A DNA stretch of 64,000 nucleotides, from contig NZ_CP134050.1 of NCBI RefSeq assembly GCF_031583145.1, positions 3,609,501-3,673,500 of the forward strand, read 5' to 3'. Made by a program: the position numbers and the translations under genes. A model generated the notes under the pieces. The model had not been told where the DNA came from and did not search any database. It saw only the letters and a list, made by a program, of their open reading frames with translations. The stretch comes from Brevibacillus brevis (GTDB lineage: Bacteria; Bacillota; Bacilli; Brevibacillales; Brevibacillaceae). How positions within the stretch are numbered: position 1 is the stretch's first letter; each line of letters begins with the position of its first letter. Below, piece after piece: positions 8,869 through 17,515 of this stretch.

Positions 8869-10332
8869 TCAGGGAGCCGCTTTGGCTCCTTCCTGCTGAA
8901 TCAGGTCAGCCATTTTCACAAAGGCAAAGCCCTTTTTCTTCAATTTCTCTATCGCAATCGGCAACGCCTCAATCGTGTGGATATCGTCTAGCATATGCAG
9001 GAGGATGACACTCCCGCTTTGCGTCTGGGAGAGGATGCCGTTCACAATGTCGTCAGCACTGTTTTTCTTGTCCCAATCCAGTGTGGTGACGTCGTACATG
9101 GCAATGTCCTTGTATCCGACCGCTGCGATGACCTTTCCGGTTTCATCGCTGACGACTCCAGTCGGAGGGCGAAACAGCATCACCGGCTGCTGCTGGATGG
9201 CTTCCGTAATGACGCGGTGCGCCTTCACCAAGTCCTCCTGCAGCTGCATGGGCGACAGAGTCGTGACGACCGGGTGGCTGTAGCTGTGGTTGGCGACATC
9301 GTGTCCGCCTTCTACCATCGCTCGGGCGAGATTCGGATTGTTTTCGACCCCTTTGGCCCGCAAGAAAAACGTGGCTTGAACGTCGTGCGCTTCCAGGATG
9401 TCCAATATCTTTGTGACCGTCTTGTCGCTTCCCCAGTCGTCAAAGGTCAATGCGATTTTCGGCTGGCCCGTTTCGATCCGATAAATGAGCCGATAGGCAG
9501 CGTTTGCGCTGTCCGGGTTGATTTTGGCTGCATCGTATCCGGGGATTTGCTCGAGAGGCTTGCGCTCCCCGCCGTCCGCCACCAGTTGTCCTAACGGGAC
9601 GAACTTGTAGCCGATATCCACGGCCGCTTTCGCAATATAGGGAATGGCCGGAATCACCTCCGGATTGATATCCGTATTCAAGGAGATGATGCCCCCTCTG
9701 GATATGAACCGTTCCACATATTCTCCGATCGCTTTCGCGTCTTTCATATCGCGGTCCTTCGGGTTGATATTGTATGTAACCACCGCCTTCATCCCCAGAG
9801 CCGCTGCGGCTATGCGAAGGTCGTCATTGTAATCCCCGGACTTGGTCCGAACATAACGGGGAGTGACTCCTGTCTGCTTCTGAATGACTTCGTTTGCCAG
9901 GCGGATTTCCTTATAGATCTGTTCGTAGTCGAGGTTGCTCACATCTGAATGGTTCAATGTATTGTTCTCGATCTCATGCCCTCTGCGCAGGATGTCATTG
10001 GCGATATTCGGCTCTTCCGCCACTCTCATCCCTGGTAGAAAAAAGGTCGCCTTGATCTGATTCGCGTCCAGCTCATCCAGCAGGCGCCTCATCGTAGCCT
10101 CGTCACCCATTCCGTTGAACGTCAACGTGAGCTCCTTCTTTGCCGTATAGACGAAAGGAAGCACTTTGCTCTTCTTCTCGGGATCACGCTTCACGGTTGG
10201 CGCCACGCTCTGCTCTTGTCTCGTCTCTACCGTTTTTTCTTCCCACCAGCCGCACCCCGCGAGCAGAGAATTGGTCATGACCAAGATCAGCCATGGGATG
10301 ATCCGAAGCTTTTTTCTTTCTCGGCGATCCAT
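8869..10332 (-). CDS. Double NodB-domain polysaccharide deacetylase lipoprotein (copy 1), first gene of the exopolysaccharide operon
   Basis: About 487 residues from ATG 10332; the frame is open to GTG 10365 and intermediate GTGs at 10347 and 10335 are possible. The signal ends with LLAGC, a standard lipobox, so the protein is anchored outside the membrane. Architecture equals that of the next gene: a degenerate NodB domain (TFNGMGD; NNTLNH, where the first metal histidine is Asn) and an intact one (TFDDWGSD, ANHSYSHP, RPPTGVV, ILLHM). The two genes are clearly a tandem duplication: residues such as KATFFLPGMRVAEEPN recur. The gene is preceded by 170 bases with a promoter-like AT-rich stretch and then by the terminator of the neighbouring gene, so it should be first in the operon. 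Confidence 0.88.
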   Translation of the reverse strand: MDRRERKKLRIIPWLILVMTNSLLAGCGWWEEKTVETRQEQSVAPTVKRDPEKKSKVLPFVYTAKKELTLTFNGMGDEATMRRLLDELDANQIKATFFLPGMRVAEEPNIANDILRRGHEIENNTLNHSDVSNLDYEQIYKEIRLANEVIQKQTGVTPRYVRTKSGDYNDDLRIAAAALGMKAVVTYNINPKDRDMKDAKAIGEYVERFISRGGIISLNTDINPEVIPAIPYIAKAAVDIGYKFVPLGQLVADGGERKPLEQIPGYDAAKINPDSANAAYRLIYRIETGQPKIALTFDDWGSDKTVTKILDILEAHDVQATFFLRAKGVENNPNLARAMVEGGHDVANHSYSHPVVTTLSPMQLQEDLVKAHRVITEAIQQQPVMLFRPPTGVVSDETGKVIAAVGYKDIAMYDVTTLDWDKKNSADDIVNGILSQTQSGSVILLHMLDDIHTIEALPIAIEKLKKKGFAFVKMADLIQQEGAKAAP

Positions 10333-10504
10333 CACTATCGTTTTCACCTTTCCCCTTCCGGACACTTTTTTTTCTGTCGATCACATTTTATAGGAAAATA
10401 TACCTATTTGCACAGTGGGAATGTAGTCCGTTGCCCTCACAAGACTCCATTGTAACGTCGTCATGCCCTTTCTCATTCGATTAATTTCGACAAAATACCA
10501 AAAA

Positions 10505-10545
10505 ATAAAAAAAGCCTGGCTCCGTGTATCGGAGCCCGACCTTTT
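10505..10545 (-). terminator. Intrinsic terminator after the DUF1904-type gene
   Basis: On the minus strand GGGCTCCG and CGGAGCC form a stem around ATACA, followed by AGGCTTTTTTT. It separates the small upstream gene from the exopolysaccharide operon. Confidence 0.88.
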
Positions 10546-10550
10546 CACCG

Positions 10551-10880
10551 CTAGCGCATGGTTTTCGCCTGAAGAGGCAACCCTTCCTTGTAATAAAGGG
10601 AGGGAGACAGCAGAATAAAAAAGATATGGGTATTCTCAAAACCGTGCGGCTTGAGAATCTGATGAATCATTTGGGCGATCGCATCGTACTGCCTTTGTTC
10701 GCGTTCAAACATGAGAATTTCCACCGAGTACGGACTGTTTGTGATTTGCTCGACGAGGAGCAGCTCAATTTTCACTTTTTCCTTGGCTACTTCCGCGATG
10801 CGGGCAAATTCGTCGATGATCTCAGGGGAAACCGTACGAAGCAGCTCTTTCTCAAACCCTTTAAATCGAAGAAACGGCAA
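10551..10880 (-). CDS. DUF1904-type small protein
   Basis: 109 residues from TTG 10880, with AAGGA six bases upstream. The sequence MPFLRFKGFEKELL...VKIELLLVEQI...VEILMFEREQ...FFILLSPSLYYKEG matches, from memory, the DUF1904 family of Bacillales, whose members resemble tautomerase-sized alpha/beta proteins; no biochemical role is established. It is monocistronic: its own sigma-A promoter lies at 10943-10972 and a terminator follows. Family assignment is fairly confident; the function is not known. Confidence 0.75.
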   Translation of the reverse strand: MPFLRFKGFEKELLRTVSPEIIDEFARIAEVAKEKVKIELLLVEQITNSPYSVEILMFEREQRQYDAIAQMIHQILKPHGFENTHIFFILLSPSLYYKEGLPLQAKTMR

Positions 10881-10942
10881 GACAATTCCTTCTTTCTCGA
10901 GAGCGAGACAGCAGTCTCGTCAATAAGATACTTACTCAAATA

Positions 10943-10972
10943 ATTATAAGCATCATCATATTTGTAGATCAA
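10943..10972 (-). promoter_or_regulatory. Sigma-A promoter of the DUF1904-type gene
   Basis: Minus strand TTGATC, 18 bases, TATAAT. The start site would be about 55 bases ahead of the TTG start codon; a small hairpin GAGACtgctGTCTC lies in the leader. Confidence 0.65.
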
Positions 10973-11028
10973 TTAAAAATGTATTAATGAAAGTAAACTC
11001 ACTTCAAGTACCTACAAAGCCGGACGAA

Positions 11029-11187
11029 AAAAGGTAGGCTATATCAGAGAGCGCATGCCGATTTTATGAAGGTGTGGTGGACGTACCACTGAAAATCGGG
11101 ATGCACTCAACCAGATATAGCCCGCGGTTTTACCAGCGGAAAGGACGTAAAAGGCTGAGTCCTCCTGTCGCTGCGCGAAAAATGATT
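11029..11187 (-). ncRNA. Candidate free-standing structured RNA, about 155 nt, family not recognised
   Basis: This gene-free stretch on the minus strand has the layout of an independent RNA gene. A sigma-A promoter (TTGATA, 18 bases, TATACT at 11194-11223) comes first. The predicted transcript folds into three consecutive helices: AGGAC with GTCCT (11142-11163); CCGC with GCGG plus GGT with ACC (11122-11139); and a long three-tier stem in which GGCTATATC pairs perfectly with GATATAGCC (11037-11122), GCATCCCGATTTT with AAAATCGGCATGC (one mismatch) and GTGGT with ACCAC. The last helix is followed by ACCTTTTTT, a terminator-like end. The next gene has its own promoter, so this is not simply its leader. 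I do not recognise it as 6S, SRP, RNase P, tmRNA or a known riboswitch. Confidence 0.6.
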
Positions 11188-11193
11188 ACATTC

Positions 11194-11223
11194 AGTATAA
11201 CCTGAATATCGATACTTTATCAA
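11194..11223 (-). promoter_or_regulatory. Sigma-A promoter of the candidate RNA
   Basis: Minus strand TTGATA (11218-11223), 18-base spacer, TATACT (11194-11199). It lies in the 40 bases after the spoIIP stop codon and points away from spoIIP into the structured region. Confidence 0.6.
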
Positions 11224-11262
11224 ATAAAAAGTTTCATAAAATTCCTGCTCCCTTCTTGCTTG

Positions 11263-12402
11263 TCACACACGCTCCGCATGCAAAACATACTCGGCAAAGA
11301 CATCGGCAAACGCCTCCACGCTCCGATAGCATTCTTCGACGGTATTGCCGGTACCGCCTACTTCCAGCAGCAAACTCCCCGGTGAAATGTGCTGGTTGTA
11401 CTCCCCGTTCCCTTCGTTCTCCCCTTTATCGTCCACCCCTCTGGTCAAGCCTGGATACTTCTTGTCCAGCAGCTCTCGCAGGTCGTTCGCGACTTTCAGG
11501 TTTTTCTCGTAGGCCGGGTTTCTCGTTCCGATGACAAACATCAGCCTCGCATACGTTTTTCCACCGATGGCGACCGTTGTTTTTTCTCGGGGAGAGTCGT
11601 CCCGGTGCAGGTCGAAGAAGTAATGCAATTGGCGGTTTTCCCCCGCAGCGGCAGTCACGGCCTTAAGCGATTGGGCGTAGGCGAACGGGTAGCTTTTGCC
11701 GAGGTCGATCAGCTCTTGGTAAATATCTTGATCGAGAAACTGTGTGCCGATCCCCCGATCGTTCAATGCTTCCGCCAAATGCTTGCCGACCAGCGTAATG
11801 TTTTGCGTCTTATGGTCTACGGCACTTGTGCCCGGCGCCGGCTTTGCTACGCTGAGCCACGATTCCCGGTTGTGTGTATGGTACACGAGCACTTGCTTGC
11901 TCTTTGACTGGCCGGAGTGATCGACGGGCTTTGGCTTTTCTTCTGTCTGCGAGCTTGTCTCCTGCGTGTTTGTGTCCCCTCCGCTAACGGGCTGCGCAGG
12001 CTTCTCCACGGGAGCGGCGGACTCGACCTTCCACTCCGGCGCCATGCTGTCCCCGTTCTCCGGTTGATTCGGCGATTCATAGGCGATCAGCCCGGGTATT
12101 TCCTTTCCCATGATACTGAGCGGGTTTCCCGGTGTGAGCCCGGTCATGGTACGGATAAGATCATCGGTGAAGGAGCCAGGCTCTTGCCTGGCAGGAGCTT
12201 GTACCGTCTGGGAGAGGTACGGGATGTCGGTCCCTATCCCTTTCACCAGGATCGAAAGCGAAAGGTGCGCAGCGATTTCACGCAGCATCGGCGTCTGGAT
12301 GAGCGCCTGGTTTCCCTTGATCACAAGAAGGCTTGTCAGGTTGAACAACAGAGCTGTTGCAAGCGATAGAATGACGAACAGTCGCAGCAGATGTCCTGCC
12401 AT
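11263..12402 (-). CDS. spoIIP: Stage II sporulation protein P, cell-wall hydrolase of engulfment
   Basis: 379 residues from ATG 12402, chosen because GGGGGA lies 8 bases upstream; the frame is open to ATG 12486 but that codon has no ribosome site. A membrane segment (about residues 5-25) is followed by a variable Pro/Glu/Thr-rich linker and the SpoIIP amidase domain. The zinc histidine lies in YHTHNRES, the second zinc ligand region is YFFDLHRDD, and the catalytic glutamate region is LLLEVGG near the C-terminus. SpoIIP is both an N-acetylmuramoyl-L-alanine amidase and a D,D-endopeptidase that, with SpoIID and SpoIIM, removes septal peptidoglycan so the mother cell can engulf the forespore. 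It lies 148 bases after a germinant receptor operon on the same strand. Confidence 0.95.
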   Translation of the reverse strand: MAGHLLRLFVILSLATALLFNLTSLLVIKGNQALIQTPMLREIAAHLSLSILVKGIGTDIPYLSQTVQAPARQEPGSFTDDLIRTMTGLTPGNPLSIMGKEIPGLIAYESPNQPENGDSMAPEWKVESAAPVEKPAQPVSGGDTNTQETSSQTEEKPKPVDHSGQSKSKQVLVYHTHNRESWLSVAKPAPGTSAVDHKTQNITLVGKHLAEALNDRGIGTQFLDQDIYQELIDLGKSYPFAYAQSLKAVTAAAGENRQLHYFFDLHRDDSPREKTTVAIGGKTYARLMFVIGTRNPAYEKNLKVANDLRELLDKKYPGLTRGVDDKGENEGNGEYNQHISPGSLLLEVGGTGNTVEECYRSVEAFADVFAEYVLHAERV

Positions 12403-12445
12403 CTCTGCTCCCCCTTTAGTCTGGATCGCGACTCCCCTTTCTACT

Positions 12446-12472
12446 ACTCTATGCAGCCAGATGCACAAATTC
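12446..12472 (-). promoter_or_regulatory. Possible sigma-E promoter of spoIIP
   Basis: Minus strand AGAATTT, 13 bases, CATAGAGT resembles the sigma-E pattern (ATATT-type -35, CATANNNT -10). The position, 44 bases ahead of the chosen start, fits a mother-cell engulfment gene. The match is imperfect. Confidence 0.35.
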
Positions 12473-12550
12473 TCCTTTTCCTTCATGGCAAAGGCTTGAT
12501 TGACCTAGTCTCTCGGAACATGTGTGACTCACGGCGGCTCAGCTTCCTCT

Positions 12551-13633
12551 CTACTTCTTCGTTTTGAGAAGCCCTTCATTTTGAATGACCGCCTGCAGAT
12601 GGGTGTTCAGTTTCATTTTTGGGTAATAATCGGTCCTCCAATGCACCAAGCGTTCACGAGGAATCTGCCTCCGACAGAACTGGCCCAGGCCCAAAATATC
12701 GGCTTCCTTCGATTGGAGTTTGCGGAACAGTCGTTGATATCGGCTGGCAAGCAACGCTTCCAGTTCTTGTTTGATTACCTCCACAGAGGCATTTCCTTTT
12801 GTCTCCATAATGACAACGTTCAACTTGATATTGCTGTTCAAAGCAGTTCGATTCCCCTCGGCAGAGCAGCTGTGGGATAAAGTTTGTCCTAGAATTCGCA
12901 CGGTGGCGTGGTCCATTACCTCGATCCTGCCTTGCGCGCTGAATCCGTTGTAGGCGTTGAACAACAATGTTTCGTCTGTCGAAATTTTGCCTACCATTTT
13001 TCCGTTCTTGATGATGGCCGAACCGGTGCTCGCAATGGTCGTCGTTTTACCTGTTTTGATAATGGAGATCGCCACATCTTGTGTGTACGAATGCAGGCTG
13101 CGGAAAACCTGCCATATTCGCGTTTGCGCCACATCAGGGGTCCAACCGGCATTTTTTTCAAAGAAGTTATAGATTTCCATTCCACTTTTCGCGGAAGAGG
13201 ATTGCAGCCTCTCGAACAACGGTCCCAGCTTTTCCTCCGAGATGGCCACGATCGTTTTGGAGGAAATGTCGCGTGCCCGCATTATGCTTGAAATACTGTC
13301 CTTCAGCCCTTGCTCGGCCAATGACCTATCAAACACGATGACTTTTAAATGAAGCAAATCGACCTGGGTCTCCATGTTTGTGCTGATCTGGTCCCAGATC
13401 TCGTTGATCGTTTGACCCGCATCGGCTACAACCCTGACATCGGACGTACCTTGATTCATATTCGGAATTAGAAGATAAACTTTGTACCCTCCCCCGCTTT
13501 TTTCCAGCCCCATCACAATTGGCAACGCTCGGTGATTGATGTCCTTATTGTTGGCGCATCCGTAAGTGACCAGCAGGATTCCGGCTATCAGCAGCATGTG
13601 GAGAAACGTTGCGACGTGGTTTTTCGCAATCAT
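12551..13633 (-). CDS. Germinant receptor C subunit (Ger(x)C family lipoprotein), operon 1
   Basis: 360 residues from ATG 13633, whose ATGA overlaps the stop of the B gene; AAAGGGG precedes it. The N-terminus has a hydrophobic stretch ending in VTYGC, a weak lipobox; the usual Cys-Trp-Asp start of mature GerC proteins reads CANNKD here. The three-domain GerC fold is supported by segments such as QTINEIWDQIS, HLKVIVFDRSLAEQGL and the C-terminal domain IKQELEALLASRYQRLFRKL. GerC subunits are lipoproteins on the outer face of the inner spore membrane and act with A and B subunits to sense germinants. It is the last gene of an A-B-C operon with overlapping reading frames. Confidence 0.88.
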   Translation of the reverse strand: MIAKNHVATFLHMLLIAGILLVTYGCANNKDINHRALPIVMGLEKSGGGYKVYLLIPNMNQGTSDVRVVADAGQTINEIWDQISTNMETQVDLLHLKVIVFDRSLAEQGLKDSISSIMRARDISSKTIVAISEEKLGPLFERLQSSSAKSGMEIYNFFEKNAGWTPDVAQTRIWQVFRSLHSYTQDVAISIIKTGKTTTIASTGSAIIKNGKMVGKISTDETLLFNAYNGFSAQGRIEVMDHATVRILGQTLSHSCSAEGNRTALNSNIKLNVVIMETKGNASVEVIKQELEALLASRYQRLFRKLQSKEADILGLGQFCRRQIPRERLVHWRTDYYPKMKLNTHLQAVIQNEGLLKTKK

Positions 13634-14715
13634 GGACAAGCTACCCCTTTTCGATGATGACGAATTCCCAGGACAAGCGTAGCAATCGGGATCACTGTCA
13701 TCACATACAGGCGCGGAAAGGTGTTCCACCACAGCAGCTCTTCGACGTGTTTCCAATCCGGAATGTACAAACAGACGACAAATATAGCCACGGCCAAAAC
13801 AAGTTTTGCTCGAATCGGATGGACGGATGGGATCCCCCGCCGAATGAGCTCGGTCGTCTTCCAGATAATCAAGGAGAGAAAGAGCACGACGAAGCAGATC
13901 AAGCTGATCATGAAAAACATCGTGACCCGATCAAACATCAGCCAGGTGACATTAACGGTGTCGATTGCCATAATAAACGGAAATTGAAACTGGGAAGCGG
14001 TATTTTGCCCAAACGTTAACAGCGGCACGTACGTCGAGATCAGAAACACGGGGAGAAGCAGAGAGGCGGTCCACATCACTTTTCGCCAGTTGTAAGGGAC
14101 ATAGGGCGGAATAAACCCCAAGAACATGAATCCCCCCGTGAAAGCAAACATGCTGAGCAGGTAAGAACGGCTGAAGACGTACGAGAAAGAAGCCGCTTGC
14201 TCGTCCATGAGAGGGAAAATATAGCGCCAATCCACATTTTGAAAGGATAGGCAAAACACCAGAAAAAGAAAAGGAAGGAATAGGACGGCGACAAGCAGTC
14301 CCGTTCGAAACATCGATTCAATACCGAGAGCGGAAATATACGTGGATACCGCCAGCAGCAGCGCCATAATCGCCCACAGCGGCATGTTGGCCAGGAAAAC
14401 AAGTGTGATGATTTCTGAATAGGCACGGACCGTAATGATCAGAATCATCAGGAAGTAGAGCAGGACGGGAAGCAGCAGGAGAACGGCAGCCATTTTGCCC
14501 GTCTCCAGAAAAATATCGATCACGCTTTTCGGCGCCGCATAACTCAATCCTTTCGTAAACAGGCCGATCACTGCGATATGGCAGGCAAATCCCAGCAGGA
14601 TCGCGCTCCAGTGGCCGACGGAAAGACTGCCGATAATGTCCGTCGGATACAGGAAAAAGATGAGCCCGATATGCGTCAGGAGGTACATGGCCATCACTTG
14701 CAAGCTTTTATCCAT
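13630..14715 (-). CDS. Germinant receptor B subunit (GerB-type APC-superfamily permease), operon 1
   Basis: 361 residues from ATG 14715 (the frame extends to 14760 without a better ribosome site). About ten hydrophobic helices fill the sequence, typical of the GerB branch of the amino acid-polyamine-organocation permease superfamily, and the length agrees with the usual 360-370 residues. GerB subunits carry the germinant-binding pocket in the inner spore membrane. The gene overlaps the A gene by 8 bases and the C gene by 4, so the three are translationally coupled. The germinant cannot be deduced from sequence. Confidence 0.88.
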   Translation of the reverse strand: MDKSLQVMAMYLLTHIGLIFFLYPTDIIGSLSVGHWSAILLGFACHIAVIGLFTKGLSYAAPKSVIDIFLETGKMAAVLLLLPVLLYFLMILIITVRAYSEIITLVFLANMPLWAIMALLLAVSTYISALGIESMFRTGLLVAVLFLPFLFLVFCLSFQNVDWRYIFPLMDEQAASFSYVFSRSYLLSMFAFTGGFMFLGFIPPYVPYNWRKVMWTASLLLPVFLISTYVPLLTFGQNTASQFQFPFIMAIDTVNVTWLMFDRVTMFFMISLICFVVLFLSLIIWKTTELIRRGIPSVHPIRAKLVLAVAIFVVCLYIPDWKHVEELLWWNTFPRLYVMTVIPIATLVLGIRHHRKGVACP

Positions 14716-16039
14716 CTGATTGATCCCTTGCTTTCCAATGGTACAGATACGGAATGCCAAACGTACTCACGCTTGCCAGATAAGCGCAGACCACCACGAT
14801 GCCGACAAATAACCCCAGCACGCCATACACCGCGGATAGGATGAGCAACAGATACTTGGATATGCGAATGGAAATCGCATTGTGGAAGCCGATCACCGTA
14901 AAACTTGCGATGGTGGTAGCAGCCAATATGATGATGAGAATATTGCTGACGAGTTTCGCCTGGACGACTGCTTGGCCGAGAATGATGCCCCCGACCATTG
15001 TGATCGTAGGCCCAATGGTTTTCGGAAGACGGATGCTGGCCTCGAGAATCAGTTCGAGGGTGACGAGAAGCAATAGCGTTTCAATGATGGCCGGATAAGG
15101 TACATCCACGCGGCTGCGTGCAATGGACAGGGCGAGCTCGATGCGAAGTACGTCAGGATTTACCGAAACCAGCGCGACATACAAGCCGGGCATCAACATG
15201 TTGACCAGTACTCCGACGATCCGCAACAGTCGAAATGCGATCAAGAAAAACAAAGGGTAATTCCGATCGTTCTCCTCCACAAACATGTCCATCATCAGAC
15301 TGGGCAGAATCATCGCGAACGGGAAGCGGTCAAGAAACAGTACCACCTTCCCCGCTCCGAGTGCCGAAGCGACATTCTCAGGCAGCTCGGTCGTGTTGTA
15401 ACGGGTAACCAGCGTCCATTTCGGGAATCCAAGCGCTTTGGATAAGGCCAGCAAATTGGGGATATCTCGATCCAAACGAGATTCGACTCTTCGCGTAACC
15501 GCATCGAGAAACGCGGGATTTGTCTGTCCCTCCATGAATAAAAGCATGGCTCGTCTGCGCTGCACTTTCCCAAACCAGTACGAGTGCATTCGCAATTTGT
15601 CCGACATGACATGTGTCTTTACGATTCCGATATTGGTATCGAGATCCTCATTGAAGGCGCTGATCGAGCCACGCACCACATTTTCGGTCGAAGGCGCTTC
15701 GATGGAACGGGACAGCGTACGGTGTACCGGAGTGATTTTCATGCAATAGCCGGAAAGTTCATGAAGAATGATCAGATTTCCTTCTGACATCGCCGAAACT
15801 ACCGCTGGCTCGTCCGCGTCGTTCAAGCATTCTCCCATTCCGTTGCCCAATGCAATCAAAGGCTGGTCTGCAGCGATGGCGTTTTGGTACTGCTGTTGAA
15901 GCAGCATCATGGTCTGAGGCAGATCGATGAGCGAAGTGTACCCAGCCAGCGTGACCGTATGATCAATCAGAACCATTCGATGAAGAAATAGATCGGCATC
16001 TTGCTTTTGTCTCGTCTGCAAATATTCCAAAAGGTCCAA
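14708..16039 (-). CDS. Germinant receptor A subunit (GerA family), operon 1, short form
   Basis: 443 residues, shorter than the 480-550 usual for GerA and about 95 residues shorter than the second copy at 22699-24312; the difference is at the N-terminus. Family features are RGSISAFNEDLDTNI (counterpart of the RGPREGFIEN region), DRFPFAMILPSLMMDMF, the MPGLYVALVSVNP helix and the SIRLPKTIGPTITMVGGIILGQAVVQA stretch that begins here at about residue 345, followed by the last helices. Four to six membrane segments lie in the C-terminal half. GerA subunits form the nutrient-gated ion channel part of the germinosome receptor in the inner spore membrane. It is the first gene of its operon. No convincing sigma-G promoter was found upstream. 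Confidence 0.9.
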   Translation of the reverse strand: MDLLEYLQTRQKQDADLFLHRMVLIDHTVTLAGYTSLIDLPQTMMLLQQQYQNAIAADQPLIALGNGMGECLNDADEPAVVSAMSEGNLIILHELSGYCMKITPVHRTLSRSIEAPSTENVVRGSISAFNEDLDTNIGIVKTHVMSDKLRMHSYWFGKVQRRRAMLLFMEGQTNPAFLDAVTRRVESRLDRDIPNLLALSKALGFPKWTLVTRYNTTELPENVASALGAGKVVLFLDRFPFAMILPSLMMDMFVEENDRNYPLFFLIAFRLLRIVGVLVNMLMPGLYVALVSVNPDVLRIELALSIARSRVDVPYPAIIETLLLLVTLELILEASIRLPKTIGPTITMVGGIILGQAVVQAKLVSNILIIILAATTIASFTVIGFHNAISIRISKYLLLILSAVYGVLGLFVGIVVVCAYLASVSTFGIPYLYHWKARDQSDG

Positions 16040-16255
16040 GCAAGATCACTTCCCATGGGTTATCGTTCCCCAGTATTTCCTATGGGAGTTTCCCGTATAC
16101 CGCGAGAGAAAACACAATCGGACGCCAGTCACCAACAGGGAACTGGGCGAATATCCTGCTCATGTTGTAAGTGATAAGGAGTTTCGCGCTCTGCCTTCAT
16201 TCCTCCCCCTTTTTTCACCTCGTTACATGCCCCACATGATACAAGGAGGAACGCT

Positions 16256-17461
16256 TTGATGAAGAACAGTTTTGACAATCATGCTGCGAAGGAGTCGATC
16301 CCGCAGCCGATCAGGGAGGACGGTGCCGGTTGGTGGGATTTTGGCCCGCGGGACGTCATGCGAGATCGAGAAAACCCCGATATGCTCGTCTCTCCCGCCA
16401 CTGATGCCGGCACCCTGCCCAATTTAAAGTTCTCTTTCTCCGATACCTACATGCAGCTCAATCAAGGCGGATGGTCACGTGAGGTTACCATTCGGCAGCT
16501 TCCGATCGCGACTACCCTGGCTGGCGTCAATATGGCGCTTACCCCTGGCGGCGTGCGCGAATTGCACTGGCATCAGCAGGCGGAATGGTCGATCATGCTT
16601 GTAGGCAAGGCACGGATTACAGCAGTCGACCAGAACGGAAGGAACTTTAGCGCCGATGTCGGTGTGGGAGACTTGTGGTACTTCCCCCCCGGGATTCCCC
16701 ACTCCATTCAAGGTCTGGAAGAAGGATGCGAGTTTTTGCTCGTTTTCGATGATGGCCATTTTTCCGACCTGAACACGCTCTCTATTTCGGATTGGTTCGC
16801 CCACACCCCGCCAGATATCCTCTCAGCCAATTTTGGTGTGCCCGAAAGCGCCTTCGATGGGATCCCGAACCAACAGGTGTACATTTTCCAAGGCACGATT
16901 CCCGGCCCGCTCGCATCCGAGCAAGTACCCGATCCCTTCGGCACGGTGCCGCTGAGCTTTTCACACCGCCTGTTGAAACAGGAACCGCTCGTTTTTCCGG
17001 GAGGTACCGTCCGCATCGTTGACTCGACCAATTTTCCGATCTCCACAAGGGTCGCGGCGGCATTGGTAGAGGTCAAACCAGGTGGCATGAGAGAATTGCA
17101 CTGGCATCCAAACGCGGACGAGTGGCAGTATTATATCCAGGGCACAGGACGAATGACGGTCTTCGGGGGCGAAGGAACAGCCCGCACCTTCGATTATCGG
17201 GCAGGCGACGTCGGATATGTGCCGCGTGCCTTTGGCCATTACATCCAAAACACCGGTGACCGAAGTCTGTGGTTTCTCGAGATGTTCAGAAGCGACCGCT
17301 TTGAAGATGTGTCGTTGAATCAATGGATGGCACTGACCCCTCATCCACTGGTTCAGGAAAACCTCCAGACAGGCCCTGAATTGATGGATGCCCTGCGAGA
17401 AGAAAAATGGTCGGTCGTGAAATATCCGGGATATTCCTATACGCCAAGAACGAACAAGTAA
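16256..17461 (+). CDS. Bicupin oxalate decarboxylase family protein with variant active-site lid
   Basis: 401 residues, close to Bacillus subtilis OxdC/OxdD, from ATG 16256 with CAAGGAGGAA upstream. Each cupin domain has an intact manganese site: H104, H106, E110, H149 in the first, H282, H284, E289, H328 in the second; E342 corresponds to the second-site glutamate. The family decarboxylates oxalate to formate and CO2. The lid over the first site, SENS in OxdC with the catalytic Glu162, reads S170-D-L-N173 here, so the key Glu is Asp and the next residue Leu. Lid changes in OxdC are known to alter the balance between decarboxylase and oxidase activity, so substrate and reaction should be treated as open. 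It may be a spore coat protein like OxdD. It stands alone with a terminator after it. Confidence 0.88.
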   Translation: MMKNSFDNHAAKESIPQPIREDGAGWWDFGPRDVMRDRENPDMLVSPATDAGTLPNLKFSFSDTYMQLNQGGWSREVTIRQLPIATTLAGVNMALTPGGVRELHWHQQAEWSIMLVGKARITAVDQNGRNFSADVGVGDLWYFPPGIPHSIQGLEEGCEFLLVFDDGHFSDLNTLSISDWFAHTPPDILSANFGVPESAFDGIPNQQVYIFQGTIPGPLASEQVPDPFGTVPLSFSHRLLKQEPLVFPGGTVRIVDSTNFPISTRVAAALVEVKPGGMRELHWHPNADEWQYYIQGTGRMTVFGGEGTARTFDYRAGDVGYVPRAFGHYIQNTGDRSLWFLEMFRSDRFEDVSLNQWMALTPHPLVQENLQTGPELMDALREEKWSVVKYPGYSYTPRTNK

Positions 17462-17515
17462 CTTCGGAATTCGTGCGCGTATAATCGCATATTTTGGGTT
17501 CATCATAAAGACAAA

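Noticed and set aside
11029..11187. Known riboswitch or T-box
   Set aside because: I looked for T-box, c-di-GMP-I/II, SAM, TPP, lysine, ydaO and glmS signatures on both strands and saw none of their conserved cores.
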